A stretch of 64,000 nucleotides of DNA from Ancylobacter aquaticus. GTDB lineage: Bacteria > Pseudomonadota > Alphaproteobacteria > Rhizobiales > Xanthobacteraceae. A model generated the notes under the pieces. The model did no database searches. It saw nothing but the letters and a program-made list of their open reading frames with translations, and was not told the origin of the DNA. The translations under genes were made by a program, and so were the position numbers. Location of the stretch: assembly GCF_004339465.1 (NCBI RefSeq), contig NZ_SMFY01000003.1, forward strand, positions 372,001 through 436,000, written 5' to 3'. Within the stretch, counting starts at the first letter, position 1. Each line of letters starts with the position of its first letter. Positions 1 to 8,725 of this stretch are shown here, one piece after another.

Positions 1-1
1 T

Positions 2-1153
2 GCGCGCGCGATCCGCGCCCACGCCGCAGCCATCCTCGCCGCCAACGCGCAGGACGTGGCGGCTGCGCAGGCCGCCGGCATCAGCCCGTCCATGCTCGAC
101 CGCCTGACCCTCAATGCCGCGCGGCTGGAGGGCACCGCCCGCGCGGTGGAGGAGATCGCCGAACTGGCCGATCCCGTCGGCAAGGTGACGGAAAGCTGGG
201 AACGACCCAACGGGCTGCGGCTGGAGCGCGTACGCACGCCGCTCGGCGTGATCGGCGTGATCTATGAGAGCCGGCCCAACGTAACCGCCGATGCCGGCGC
301 CCTGTGCCTCAAGGCGGGCAATGCGGTGATCCTGCGCGGCGGCTCCGACAGCTTCAATTCCTCGCGCGCGATCCATGCCGCCATGGTGGAGGGGCTCGCC
401 AGCGCGGGCCTGCCGCCCGACGCTATCCAGTTAGTGCCGACCCGCGACCGCGCGGCGGTGGGCGAACTGCTCGCCGGGCTCGGCGGCACTGTCGACGTGA
501 TCGTGCCGCGCGGGGGAAAAAGCCTCGTCGCCCGGGTGCAGGCGGAGGCGCGGGTGCCTGTCTTCGCGCATCTGGAAGGGCTGGTGCACATCTATGTCGA
601 CAAGGGCGCCGACCTTGGCAAGGCACTCGCCATCGTGAAGAACGCCAAGCTGCGGCGCACCAGCGTGTGCGGGGCGGCGGAGACGCTGCTGGTTGACCGC
701 GCCGATGCCAGCCGCCTGCTGGCCCCGCTCGTCGCCATGCTGCTCGATGAGGGCTGCGCCGTGCGCGGCGACGCCGACACACAGGCCGCCGATGCGCGGG
801 TGACGCCGGCCACCGACGAGGACTGGCGCACCGAATATCTCGATGCCGTCATCTCGGTGAAGCTGGTGGACGGTGTGGGCGCGGCCATCGACCATATCGA
901 GTCCCATGGCTCGCACCACACCGACGCCATCCTCACCGAGGATGCGGACGTGGCCGAGCGGTTCCTCAACGAGGTCGATTCCGCCATCGTGGTGCACAAC
1001 GCCTCGACCCAGTTCGCCGATGGCGGCGAATTCGGCTTCGGCGGCGAGATCGGCATCGCCACGGGCCGCATGCACGCACGCGGGCCGGTGGGCGCCGAAC
1101 AGCTGACCTCGTTCAAATACCGCGTGCGCGGCACCGGCCAGATCCGGCCGTGA
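2..1153 (+). CDS. proA: Glutamate-5-semialdehyde dehydrogenase, 5' end outside window
   Basis: Catalyses NADPH-dependent reduction of gamma-glutamyl phosphate to glutamate-5-semialdehyde, the second step of cytosolic proline synthesis. The frame is open from base 2, and the codons before the first possible start at 56 still read as ProA ([17 protein letters not shown]), so the true start lies upstream of the window. The catalytic cysteine sits in [13 protein letters not shown] at about 655-687. The glycine-rich end [24 protein letters not shown] is typical, and the C-terminus appears complete. nadD follows, the usual alphaproteobacterial order (proB-proA-nadD). Family assignment is secure; only the N-terminus is missing. 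Confidence 0.97.
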   Translation, partial: ARAIRAHAAAILAANAQDVAAAQAAGISPSMLDRLTLNAARLEGTARAVEEIAELADPVGKVTESWERPNGLRLERVRTPLGVIGVIYESRPNVTADAGALCLKAGNAVILRGGSDSFNSSRAIHAAMVEGLASAGLPPDAIQLVPTRDRAAVGELLAGLGGTVDVIVPRGGKSLVARVQAEARVPVFAHLEGLVHIYVDKGADLGKALAIVKNAKLRRTSVCGAAETLLVDRADASRLLAPLVAMLLDEGCAVRGDADTQAADARVTPATDEDWRTEYLDAVISVKLVDGVGAAIDHIESHGSHHTDAILTEDADVAERFLNEVDSAIVVHNASTQFADGGEFGFGGEIGIATGRMHARGPVGAEQLTSFKYRVRGTGQIRP

Positions 1154-1182
1154 CATGCCCTCTTTGAGCTGCCGCGCTTTTG

Positions 1183-1301
1183 CTCCCTCTCCCCGACGGG
1201 GCGAGGGCCGGGGTGAGGGGGCGTTGGGGCCGGGATGACGGATCGCCGTTTACCCCCACCCGGCGGGTTCCGCGCCAACCTCTCCGAGGCGGAGAGGGGC
1301 G
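1183..1301. repeat. Intergenic palindromic (REP-like) element between proA and nadD
   Basis: Pyrimidine- and purine-rich segments that can pair with each other (CTCCCTCTCCCCGACGGGG, then GGGTGAGGGG, then CCCCCACCCGGCGGG and CTCTCCGAGGCGGAGAG) fill the gap. The look is that of dispersed intergenic repeats common in Hyphomicrobiales. Its right end supplies the purine-rich stretch that seems to act as the nadD ribosome binding site. Family membership is from memory of such motifs and was not tested by a genome-wide count. Confidence 0.5.
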
Positions 1302-1309
1302 AGGCGGCG

Positions 1310-1918
1310 ATGCCGCCGCCCTTCACCCGCATGCCGCCGCTGGCGCCCGGCATGCGGATCGGGCTCTATGGAGGCAGCTTCAACCCGGCGCATGAGGCAC
1401 ACCGCGCCGCCAGCCTGCTGGCGCTGAAAAAGCTGCGGCTCGACCGCGTGTGGTGGCTGGTGACGCCCGGCAACCCGCTGAAGGACAATCGCGCGCTACC
1501 CCCGCTGGACCGGCGGCTGCAACAGGCTCGCGCCGTCGCCGCCCATCCCGCGCTGCTGCCGACCGGGCTGGAGGCGGGGCTTGGCACCCGCTTCAGCCAC
1601 GACACGGTGGCCGCGCTGGTGCGGCGCTATCCCTCTGTGCATTTCGTCTGGCTGATGGGGGCGGACAACCTCGCCTCGTTCCACCGCTGGCAGCACTGGC
1701 GCGCCATTGCCGGGCTCGTGCCGATGGCCATTATCGACCGCCCCGGCTGCACCTTCCCCGCCATGGCCAGCCCCGCCGCCACCGCGCTCGCCCGCTGGCG
1801 GCTGCCGGAGCGCGAGGCCGGGGCGCTCCCGCTGATGCGCCCCCCGGCCTGGGTGTTCCTGCACGGGCTCAAATCGCCGGTGTCGTCGACGCGAATCCGG
1901 GAGGCGGGCGAGGGGTGA
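1310..1918 (+). CDS. nadD: Nicotinate-nucleotide adenylyltransferase
   Basis: Transfers AMP from ATP to nicotinate mononucleotide to form deamido-NAD in NAD synthesis. Shows the nucleotidyltransferase start [14 protein letters not shown] at about residues 18-31 and the closing SSTRIRE motif near residue 195. The usual HxGH is here HEAH (Ala for Gly). I chose ATG 1310 (202 residues) because it follows GAGAGGGGCGAGG; an in-frame ATG at 1235 lies inside the intergenic repeat, and ATGs at 1331 and 1352 are also possible. In most relatives rsfS follows directly; here it is 5.8 kb away. Confidence 0.93.
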   Translation: MPPPFTRMPPLAPGMRIGLYGGSFNPAHEAHRAASLLALKKLRLDRVWWLVTPGNPLKDNRALPPLDRRLQQARAVAAHPALLPTGLEAGLGTRFSHDTVAALVRRYPSVHFVWLMGADNLASFHRWQHWRAIAGLVPMAIIDRPGCTFPAMASPAATALARWRLPEREAGALPLMRPPAWVFLHGLKSPVSSTRIREAGEG

Positions 1919-1966
1919 GCGCGGGAGGGCGGTGCTGCGCCCCGCCTCGACCTTTCCCGAATCGTC

Positions 1967-2650
1967 TCACGCCGAAGCGCCGCCCGCCGGCAGCACCACG
2001 ACGCGGGTTCCGACAGGAACGCGCCGATAGAGGTCGATGATGTCCTGGTTGAGCAGCCGGACGCAGCCCGACGAGACCATGGTTCCGATGGTCCAGGGTT
2101 CCACCGTGCCGTGAAGCCGGTAATAGGTGTCGCGGCCGTCGCGGTAGAGATAGAGCGCGCGTGGGCCCAGCGGGTTGCCGCTGCCGCCGGGAAGCCCCTC
2201 GCGCAGCGGGCCGTACCGTTCCGGCTCGCGCCTGATCATGTCGGGGGTGGGCCGCCAGCCCGGCCATTCCGCCTTGCGCGCGATGATCGCCTCGCCACGG
2301 AAGTTGAAGCCTTCCTCCTTGCCGACACCTATGCCGTAGCGCAGCGCCCGCCCGCCCTCCAGGACGAGATAGGCATAGCGGGCGGCGGGGTCGACGACGA
2401 TGGTGCCCGGCTGTTCGCGGGTGGGATAGCTCACCTCGCGGCGCAGGAATTCCGGCGCGACCTGATCCGGCTCGATCGCCGGAATCGGAAACGGCTCGGT
2501 GTCGACGGGCGCGTACATCGACAGAAAGGGTGAGCCGAACGTCGATGCGGCGCTTTCCGGCCGGGGCCGATCCGCCCTTGTGCACGCCGCCAGTGCGAAT
2601 GGCAGCCCCGCCAGGGCCACCCGTCTCGTGATTCTCATCCGTCTTCCCAT
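1967..2650 (-). CDS. L,D-transpeptidase (YkuD domain), probable lipoprotein or Tat-exported protein
   Basis: 227 residues. Begins with twin Arg and a hydrophobic stretch ending LAAC (about residues 8-22), which looks like a lipobox, so the protein is probably anchored on the periplasmic side. The C-terminal YkuD core has the catalytic signature HGTVEPWTIGTMVSSGCVRL, with His near 180 and the nucleophile Cys near 196. Such enzymes make 3-3 peptidoglycan cross-links or attach proteins to peptidoglycan. A second ATG four codons in (MRITRR) is an alternative start. It diverges from the LysR gene at 2740 with about 90 bp between them. Confidence 0.88.
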   Translation of the reverse strand: MGRRMRITRRVALAGLPFALAACTRADRPRPESAASTFGSPFLSMYAPVDTEPFPIPAIEPDQVAPEFLRREVSYPTREQPGTIVVDPAARYAYLVLEGGRALRYGIGVGKEEGFNFRGEAIIARKAEWPGWRPTPDMIRREPERYGPLREGLPGGSGNPLGPRALYLYRDGRDTYYRLHGTVEPWTIGTMVSSGCVRLLNQDIIDLYRRVPVGTRVVVLPAGGASA

Positions 2651-2739
2651 CCTGCCCGAAACGGCGCGGATGAAGACAGCTGGCGAGCACCACGTCTATT
2701 GGTTATGGTGGAATGAGCATCATAGCCGTTGGATATGGA

Positions 2740-3738
2740 ATGGACCTCGCCGTCGCCCTGCGCGCTTTCATTCGCACCGTCGAGCGCGGCTCCGTCACCG
2801 CCGCCGCGCGGGATCTCGGCATCTCGCAACCCGCCGTGACTAAGCATGTGCGCAATCTCGAACGCCATGTCGGTGCCCGGCTGCTGGAGCGCTCGTCCCG
2901 CGTCGTGCGGCCCACCGCGCATGGGCAGGCGCTCTATGAGGGCAGCCACGAGGCGCTGATCACCATCGACGCGGCGCTGGAAGGCGTCCGCCGCGACATG
3001 GGCGCGATCGAGGGCCATCTGCGCCTTCATGCCCCCACCTGCATCGGCGCCAAGCATGTCCATGGCATCGTGATGGCGTTCCAGCGCCAGCACCCGGCGG
3101 TGGCGGTGGACCTGATCCTGGAGAACCGCGACATCGACCTGATCTACGAGAATTTCGACCTGGCGCTGCGCTATGGCCGCCCTTCCGGCCAGAACCTCAT
3201 CATCCGCCATCTCGGCTGGATCGAGCGCATTCTGGTGGCCGCGCCGGCCTATATCGCGCGCTGCGGCCCTGTCGAGGATCTCGACCAGCTCTCGCAGGCC
3301 GGCGTCATCGTCGGGGCGCGGCTGCCGGCGCCGCGCGACCTGCTCTCGCTGCGCCACAGCAATGGCGACACGATGGAGGTGCCGGTCAACCCGGTGCTGC
3401 GCACCAACAGTGCCGAAGTCATCGCCTCCACGCTGGTCTCCGGCCATGCCGCCGGCCCGGTGCAGCGGCTGCTGGTTGCCGACGAACTGGCGGATGGCCG
3501 CCTCATTCGCATCTTGCCCGCTTACGAGGTCAAGCCGACGGAGGCGTTCCTCGCCTATCCCTCCGTCCGGTTCATGCGCCCGGTGGTGCGCGCCTTCACC
3601 GATTTCGCCGTGCCGGCGCTGCGCGCGATCGAGGGCCTTGATGTCCGGTACGAGGCGGAGACATCGGTGGCCGACGTCGTGAGCGAGAGCTACGTCGCGC
3701 CTCAGCTAGCCGAGCCGATGACGCCCTCGATGAGATAG
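2740..3738 (+). CDS. LysR-family transcriptional regulator
   Basis: 332 residues. The N-terminal winged helix-turn-helix (about residues 5-65) carries TAAARDLGISQPAVTKHVRNLE, and a substrate-binding domain like that of the CrgA/DsdC-type group follows. Start 2740 (MDLAVALRAF) fits the family; an ATG nine codons upstream is possible. It diverges from the L,D-transpeptidase. Its 3' end overlaps the convergent BMP-type binding protein by 37 bp. Target unknown; autoregulation through the 90-bp divergent gap is the simplest guess. Confidence 0.88.
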   Translation: MDLAVALRAFIRTVERGSVTAAARDLGISQPAVTKHVRNLERHVGARLLERSSRVVRPTAHGQALYEGSHEALITIDAALEGVRRDMGAIEGHLRLHAPTCIGAKHVHGIVMAFQRQHPAVAVDLILENRDIDLIYENFDLALRYGRPSGQNLIIRHLGWIERILVAAPAYIARCGPVEDLDQLSQAGVIVGARLPAPRDLLSLRHSNGDTMEVPVNPVLRTNSAEVIASTLVSGHAAGPVQRLLVADELADGRLIRILPAYEVKPTEAFLAYPSVRFMRPVVRAFTDFAVPALRAIEGLDVRYEAETSVADVVSESYVAPQLAEPMTPSMR

Positions 3739-4850
3739 TCCGTGCGCTGCAATTCGTTGGCATAGGGGCCATAGGTCGTGCCCGCCGGCACTCTTTCCTT
3801 GCCCTTATTGTCCCGGATCGGGCCGACGAAGATGGGTTGGCCGCGCGTCATCGCGGCGATCGCCTCCCGCGCCGCCGTTCTCGCCACGGGCGTTGCGCCG
3901 GCGCCGAAGGGGCTGGAGCGCACCATGCCCTTGTCATAGCCGCCAACAGTGAATTTCGGCAGCGCCTCGCCGCGCCGCACGGCTTGGACGAAGGTGGCGA
4001 ACAGATCGGCCCAGTGATAGTCCGCGCCGGTGATGTAGCCCTTCGGTGCCAGCGGGTTCTGGTTGAAGGCGTGGCCGCAGGTCTTCACCCCGCGCGCCTC
4101 CGCCGTCTCGATGGCCACTTTCGGCGCGTCGAGATGGCAGGTGATGACGTCGCAGCCGGCATCTACCAGAGCATTGGTCGTCGCCGCGTCATGCACTTCG
4201 TCCTCCCAGCCGCCGGTGAACAGCACCCGCACGCTCGCCTGCGGGTTGCTGGCGCGGGCGCCCAGCAGAAAGGAATTGATGTTGAGCAGCACGGGCGCGA
4301 CGGGCAGGCCGGCGACGAAGCCGAGCATGTTCGTGCGCGTGCACAGGCCGGCGGCGACGCCGTTGACATAATGCCCCTGATTGATGAGCGCGTTCTGGCT
4401 GCCGACATTGGCCGGCGTTGCGTCGTCTTCCAGCGCGGAAGTCTGCCGGAACAGCACCGACGGGTGCCGCAGCGCCGCCGCCCACAGAAACGGGTCATGG
4501 CCGAACGAGGTGGAGAGCACCAGCCGGGCACCGTCCGCCACCAGCCCGTCCAGCGCCTGCGCATAGGCGCGGGTCTCAGCATCGTAGCGGCCGCTGTCGT
4601 AGTCGGTGCTTTCGGGGAGATAGCCGGCCTCAACCACCGTGACGCCGGCCGCCTCCAGCGCCGCCCCGGCGGCGGCGAAGGACTGGTTCCAGCCCCAGTC
4701 GTCCCAGGGGCCGATGGCGACGAGCCCCACGGTGAAGCTCTCCGCCCGTGCAGCGCCCGGCCACAAAGCGGGCGCAAGGCCCGTCGCCGCCAGCGTGAGG
4801 CCCTTGACGATCTGGCGGCGGGTGGGCGAGGGGCCGGGCATGGGGCACAT
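3702..4850 (-). CDS. BMP-family (PnrA/Med-like) ABC substrate-binding protein, orphan
   Basis: 382 residues. A Tat-type signal (SPTRRQIVKGLTLAATGLAP, Arg-Arg near residue 11, likely cut after ARA near 36) precedes a periplasmic binding fold typical of the basic membrane protein family, which binds nucleosides and related compounds (GLVAIGPWDDWGWNQSF, VLSTSFGHDPF, GGWEDEVHDA, CGHAFNQNPLAPKGYITG). No ABC ATPase or permease genes lie nearby, so the partner transporter is elsewhere or the protein acts in sensing. The 3' end overlaps the LysR gene on the opposite strand. Confidence 0.85.
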   Translation of the reverse strand: MCPMPGPSPTRRQIVKGLTLAATGLAPALWPGAARAESFTVGLVAIGPWDDWGWNQSFAAAGAALEAAGVTVVEAGYLPESTDYDSGRYDAETRAYAQALDGLVADGARLVLSTSFGHDPFLWAAALRHPSVLFRQTSALEDDATPANVGSQNALINQGHYVNGVAAGLCTRTNMLGFVAGLPVAPVLLNINSFLLGARASNPQASVRVLFTGGWEDEVHDAATTNALVDAGCDVITCHLDAPKVAIETAEARGVKTCGHAFNQNPLAPKGYITGADYHWADLFATFVQAVRRGEALPKFTVGGYDKGMVRSSPFGAGATPVARTAAREAIAAMTRGQPIFVGPIRDNKGKERVPAGTTYGPYANELQRTDYLIEGVIGSAS

Positions 4851-4890
4851 CCGCGGGGAGGGCGCCGGGACTATGGTTTCGAGTGTCAGG

Positions 4891-4932
4891 TATTGGGTAT
4901 CAGGGATTGGGCATCAGGGATTGGGGTGCAGC
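4891..4932. repeat. Three tandem 14-bp units
   Basis: Units TATTGGGTATCAGG, GATTGGGCATCAGG and GATTGGGGTGCAGC follow each other without a gap. The third unit and part of the second form the 3' end, including the stop region, of the minus-strand gene ending at 4914, so the repeat has become the tail of that protein. Similar short arrays occur between genes in Hyphomicrobiales. Too short and irregular for CRISPR. Confidence 0.6.
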
Positions 4933-5318
4933 GGCCGGCAGTTCAGCGCCACGGTCTTCATGGTGCGGCCGGCTTTTCCATCGCAGCCGAGCCGGACATG
5001 GTTGGTGAAGGGCGGATCGAGGAAATACTCGAAGTCGTCGGGGTCGTCGTGCTCGATCAGCCGGTAGAGCTTGTAGGGGTTGCCGTCGCAGATCAGTTGC
5101 TCGCTGTCGACGAACAGCGCGGCGGGAAGCACCACGACGTGCTCCACCTCCGGGTTCGCCGGGCACCATTTCGCGGTGAGCTCGGCCATGCTGCCCGCCT
5201 GGATGATGAGGGCGTCGGGGCCAAACGCGGGCGGCGCGGTCTGCGCAGAGCCCGGGCCGGACAGCGCGAGCAGCGCGGCGAGGGCCGCCGCCATTCCCGG
5301 CAGGGCGAGACGATTCAT
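4914..5318 (-). CDS. Small secreted protein of unknown function
   Basis: 134 residues, not recognised. A clear signal peptide (MNRLALPGMAAALAALLALS, cut after GSAQ at about 26) indicates export. The mature part has four Cys (WCPANP, LICDG, LGCDGK, LNCRP), enough for two disulphides. The last residues (HPNP) are coded by the 14-bp repeat array, so the original stop may have been shifted. Lies 63 bp upstream of the BMP-type gene on the same strand and could be transcribed with it. Coding is supported by the signal peptide and regular codon use only. Confidence 0.65.
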   Translation of the reverse strand: MNRLALPGMAAALAALLALSGPGSAQTAPPAFGPDALIIQAGSMAELTAKWCPANPEVEHVVVLPAALFVDSEQLICDGNPYKLYRLIEHDDPDDFEYFLDPPFTNHVRLGCDGKAGRTMKTVALNCRPLHPNP

Positions 5319-5704
5319 CGGGGGCGATCCTCTCGGCCGGCCATCGGCGCAACGTACCGCCCGATCTTTGCGCCAACTTGCTGCGGGAGGCCAGAGCTAG
5401 AAAGGGGTCGGGGAGGGTAAGTGTGAACCGGGCAGGGCGCGACGCCGCTATGGCTACCCACCACCGCGCGGGGCGCGGGCGGGCATCGGCCAGGATGCCC
5501 TGAAAGTCTGAAGTCGCGGCTGTCGTGGACGCGATTAGGGATCGGAGGTGAGGGCCTCGACAGCAAGCGGCTGTCGCCAGCCAACCGGGGAGGCCGCGGA
5601 AGGCGGCTCATCGCAGCGCCGGTTGCAAATCGACCCGCGGCGTCGTCCGGTGGCATTTGGCTGGCCCACATGGCATCCTGACGCTGCGGGTGGGGTATGT
5701 TCCG
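5319..5704. other. Intergenic region without a recognisable gene
   Basis: 386 bp. Holds the upstream region of the minus-strand secreted protein and of the plus-strand membrane protease-like gene. I found no tRNA, strong hairpin or convincing small gene. It marks the left edge of a clear drop in GC content that continues through the next gene. A GGGTGGGG stretch near 5688-5697 is the likely ribosome binding site for the start at 5705. Confidence 0.5.
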
Positions 5705-7633
5705 ATGACGGCTGTTTTCGTGGTTTCTACGGCGAGCTCTTTGTTCGCCTCACTGTTTCTTACATGGGCCGTGCTGCTCTGTCTTCGCGTGTTCATGCAG
5801 AAATATATTGCAGTTCTAATTTCGTGTATTTTAGTCTTATTGGTAAGATCATCGGTATACGATGGCGGATTTGAGGATGGTATCGCTCTTTACGCGCTGC
5901 CGCAGATCCTTTGTCTCATATTGTTTTCGCTCAACACTCTCTGGCGTGGCCGTAAGCAGGCAAAGTTGTCGGAGCCAGTCGAGCCGGGGCAAGCCGTAGA
6001 GGCCGGTCCGCCGATCGTTCAAACTGTCGACGACAGCACTCCCACGTCGGCCAGGGCGCAGCCCATTGCAACGAGGCCAACCAAAAGTTGGAATGTGCTT
6101 TCCAACCATTGGAGGGGTTACTACTCCCTCGGCGTATCGTACTGGGTTGTCGGATTCCTGATGGCGATACCTGTGTTTGTCATATCGGTCGCAACAAATG
6201 TCTTTGTTACGCTCGATAGTTTGTATCGACCGACTTATATATTCGGGGCCGTGGCGTTTGTCTGGTTCTCCGGGGTGATGCTCACGACGTGGCAATATGT
6301 CGGGGTATGGCGCTCAGCCAATCGGAACATCGTTAAGCGAGTGGTGATCGGCAAAAGGCCGATCTGGGCCGGCATCGCCAAGCTCACCATCGTCCTCGGG
6401 ACATTCTCGTTTCTTGTCGTCTTTGCGAAAAGCGCGATTCCGCAGATCAAGGAAACATACCGAACGGCGTTTGAAGGTGATCCAAGCGTTCCCGACTATG
6501 GACTGCGGATCATGCGCGATGGCGTCGAGGTAGAGATCACGGGCGGATTCAAATACGGCCTGACCGACGAACTGCTGACGCTCTTGAAGGCATCACCACG
6601 CATAGAGACCATCCACCTGAACAGCATCGGTGGCCGGCTTGGGGAAGGTCTGCGGCTCAACAAGGTCATCCGCGAAGCCGGCCTCAAGACCTATGTGTCC
6701 AGCCTGTGTGCTTCGGCCTGCACCATCGCCTTTGCGGGAGGGGTCGAGCGCTGGATCGCACCGGAAGCAAAGATGGGGTTCCACGGGCCGGCCTTTCCCG
6801 GATTTTCAGGCGTCGACTTGCGGGCTGCGAATAAAACGCAGGCAGACGTCATGGTGCGGTCCGGTTACGATTCGACCTTTGTTCAAAAGGCAATAGCCAC
6901 GCCGAATGACGAATTGTGGATGCCGGAACTCGAGGAACTGCAGGCTGCGGGGGTCGTCACCCATGTGTCCGACGGATCGCAATTCGCGGTGTCGGGACTC
7001 GGGGCGCGCGCAACAAAAGCCGGCTTTGCTGCGCTCGTCGTGAATGGACGCCCTCTCGTTGCTCACCTAGAGGCGACGGACCCGGAAGAGTTTGATAAGT
7101 TAATCGAGGCCGTCTACGACGGTTACGTAAAGGGTGAGACCAATCAAGATGCGATTGAGACGATTGGTTATTACGAGTACATAACGATCGTTAGAAATAT
7201 ACGATCGGCAAGCGACCAGGTGGTCGTCGATCTGGGTCGACTGCTTGTCGATCAGCTTATCCTGCTGCACGAGAAAAACGCCACCAACTGCGCGAGGTTG
7301 GCTGCAAAGGGCGGAGCTGTCTACCGGATTCAGTTCTCGTTCCCGTCCGATGTTCTCATGAAATATAGGGAATTGGGGCAGCGTGTGGTCGAGTCGGCGA
7401 GCGACCGCCCGGCGGACGACGGGGCGGCGGTGGCGCAGATGCTTGCCCGCGCCACCGATAGCATGCGCCCCGCTTTGACGCCTGCGCAGATCGCGCTCCT
7501 GAACGAGCGTGATCCGAAGCGTTCCGACATATCACGCTACTGCGTTGCGGCGATCCGGCTCTATCAGTCGATTCTGAAGGCTCCCCAGGCCGAGGCCGCC
7601 GCCATTCTGCGCGCGCGGATGAGCGTGGACTGA
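5705..7633 (+). CDS. Membrane protein with Clp-protease-like (COG3904-type) domain
   Basis: 642 residues from ATG 5705; an ATG at 5657 would add 16. Residues about 1-100 hold several hydrophobic segments, residues about 145-265 hold three more, and a soluble domain follows. The segment IETIHLNSIGGRLGEGL, then TYVSSLCASACTIAFAGG and AKMGFHGPAF matches the ClpP/crotonase-like fold of COG3904 periplasmic proteins, with Ser in SAC as candidate nucleophile and His in GFHGP as candidate base. The remaining 300 residues are helical and unassigned. Base composition is clearly richer in A and T than its neighbours, which suggests recent transfer. Substrate unknown; topology would place the domain outside the cytoplasm. 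Confidence 0.75.
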   Translation: MTAVFVVSTASSLFASLFLTWAVLLCLRVFMQKYIAVLISCILVLLVRSSVYDGGFEDGIALYALPQILCLILFSLNTLWRGRKQAKLSEPVEPGQAVEAGPPIVQTVDDSTPTSARAQPIATRPTKSWNVLSNHWRGYYSLGVSYWVVGFLMAIPVFVISVATNVFVTLDSLYRPTYIFGAVAFVWFSGVMLTTWQYVGVWRSANRNIVKRVVIGKRPIWAGIAKLTIVLGTFSFLVVFAKSAIPQIKETYRTAFEGDPSVPDYGLRIMRDGVEVEITGGFKYGLTDELLTLLKASPRIETIHLNSIGGRLGEGLRLNKVIREAGLKTYVSSLCASACTIAFAGGVERWIAPEAKMGFHGPAFPGFSGVDLRAANKTQADVMVRSGYDSTFVQKAIATPNDELWMPELEELQAAGVVTHVSDGSQFAVSGLGARATKAGFAALVVNGRPLVAHLEATDPEEFDKLIEAVYDGYVKGETNQDAIETIGYYEYITIVRNIRSASDQVVVDLGRLLVDQLILLHEKNATNCARLAAKGGAVYRIQFSFPSDVLMKYRELGQRVVESASDRPADDGAAVAQMLARATDSMRPALTPAQIALLNERDPKRSDISRYCVAAIRLYQSILKAPQAEAAAILRARMSVD

Positions 7634-7772
7634 TCAGGTCAACGGCCCTTTCCACGCCCCCCAGTTGAAGATCGCGCCCATCCGCATTATCCTAAGGGGG
7701 CTTGCACGCGGCGGAAGGGCTGCCCGTGCGCATTGACGTACCCCGACGAGAGGAACAGGTCCCCTGTCCATC

Positions 7773-8186
7773 ATGGCGCTTGCAGCGGCCGACACCAGCC
7801 CGGCGACTGCACCTGTCTCCGACGCGCGCTTAGACGCCGAGGAGATTCTTGCCCTCGTTCTCGCCCGTCTCGATGATGACCAGGCCGAGGACGTCGTCTC
7901 CATCGAACTGCGCGGCAAGACGACCATCGCCGATTACATGGTCGTTGCCTCCGGCCGCGCCCAGCGTCATGTCGGCGCCATTGCCGAGCACCTCGTCGAG
8001 GCGCTCAAGGCACATGGCGTCAAGGGCGTGCGGGTCGAGGGCTTTCCGGCCTGCGACTGGGTGCTGATCGATGCGAGCGATGTCATCGTCCACATCTTCC
8101 AGCCGGAAGTGCGCGGGTTCTACAACATCGAGAAGATGTGGTCGGCCGCCGTTCCCGGCGGGCCGGCAAACCTGACGCGCGGCTGA
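7773..8186 (+). CDS. rsfS: Ribosome silencing factor RsfS
   Basis: 137 residues. Binds ribosomal protein L14 and blocks joining of the 30S and 50S subunits when nutrients are low. Family signatures are present: [36 protein letters not shown] and [10 protein letters not shown]. An 18-residue Ala-rich leader precedes the conserved part, so a slightly later start cannot be excluded. rlmH follows after 7 bp, the standard pair; nadD, normally just upstream, is displaced by inserted genes. Confidence 0.95.
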   Translation: MALAAADTSPATAPVSDARLDAEEILALVLARLDDDQAEDVVSIELRGKTTIADYMVVASGRAQRHVGAIAEHLVEALKAHGVKGVRVEGFPACDWVLIDASDVIVHIFQPEVRGFYNIEKMWSAAVPGGPANLTRG

Positions 8187-8193
8187 GCGCGCC

Positions 8194-8676
8194 TTGCGCC
8201 TGCTTGTTCTCGCCGTCGGCCGGCTAAAGGCCGGGCCCGAGAGGGAATTGTGCGCGCGCTATCTCGACCGCGCCGGCAAGGGCGGCCGCTCGCTCGGCCT
8301 CTCCGGCCCCGATGTGACCGAGATCGCGGAAAGCGCCGCCCGCCGCCCCGAGGACCGCATGGCCGACGAGGGCGCGGCCCTCATCGCCGCGCTGCCCGAG
8401 GCCGGGGCGGTGATGGCGCTGGACCCGCGCGGGCTTGAGATGACTTCCGAGCAGATCGCGGCCGATCTCGCCGCCTTGCGCGACCGTGGCGCGCGGAACC
8501 TCACTTTCGTCATCGGCGGGGCGGATGGCTTGAGCGAGCCGGTGCGGGGGCGGGCCGACCGGCTTATCGCCTTCGGCCGCGCCACCTTTCCCCACCAGCT
8601 GGTTCGCGTCATGATGGCCGAGCAGATCTACCGCGCGACCACCATTCTCGCAGGCCATCCCTACCACAAGGCCTGA
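8194..8676 (+). CDS. rlmH: 23S rRNA pseudouridine-1915 N3-methyltransferase
   Basis: 160 residues, usual length. SPOUT-fold enzyme that methylates pseudouridine 1915 in helix 69 of 23S rRNA using S-adenosylmethionine. Motifs: [16 protein letters not shown] at the start, [11 protein letters not shown] for the cofactor knot, and the diagnostic end [20 protein letters not shown] followed by GHPYHK. The start is TTG at 8194, supported by the position of the conserved N-terminus. Tightly follows rsfS and is probably co-transcribed. Confidence 0.96.
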   Translation: MRLLVLAVGRLKAGPERELCARYLDRAGKGGRSLGLSGPDVTEIAESAARRPEDRMADEGAALIAALPEAGAVMALDPRGLEMTSEQIAADLAALRDRGARNLTFVIGGADGLSEPVRGRADRLIAFGRATFPHQLVRVMMAEQIYRATTILAGHPYHKA

Positions 8677-8725
8677 GGCGGATGGCGGCGCGCTAACCTC
8701 ACCTTAACCATGCCGGCCCCTCCCT

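Noticed and set aside
4891..4932. Three tandem units considered as a CRISPR or attachment site
   Set aside because: No spacers, only 14-bp units, no integrase or cas gene nearby.
5319..5704. Looked for a tRNA that could explain the insertion next to the AT-rich gene
   Set aside because: No cloverleaf or T-arm consensus seen; no direct repeats that would mark an integration site.
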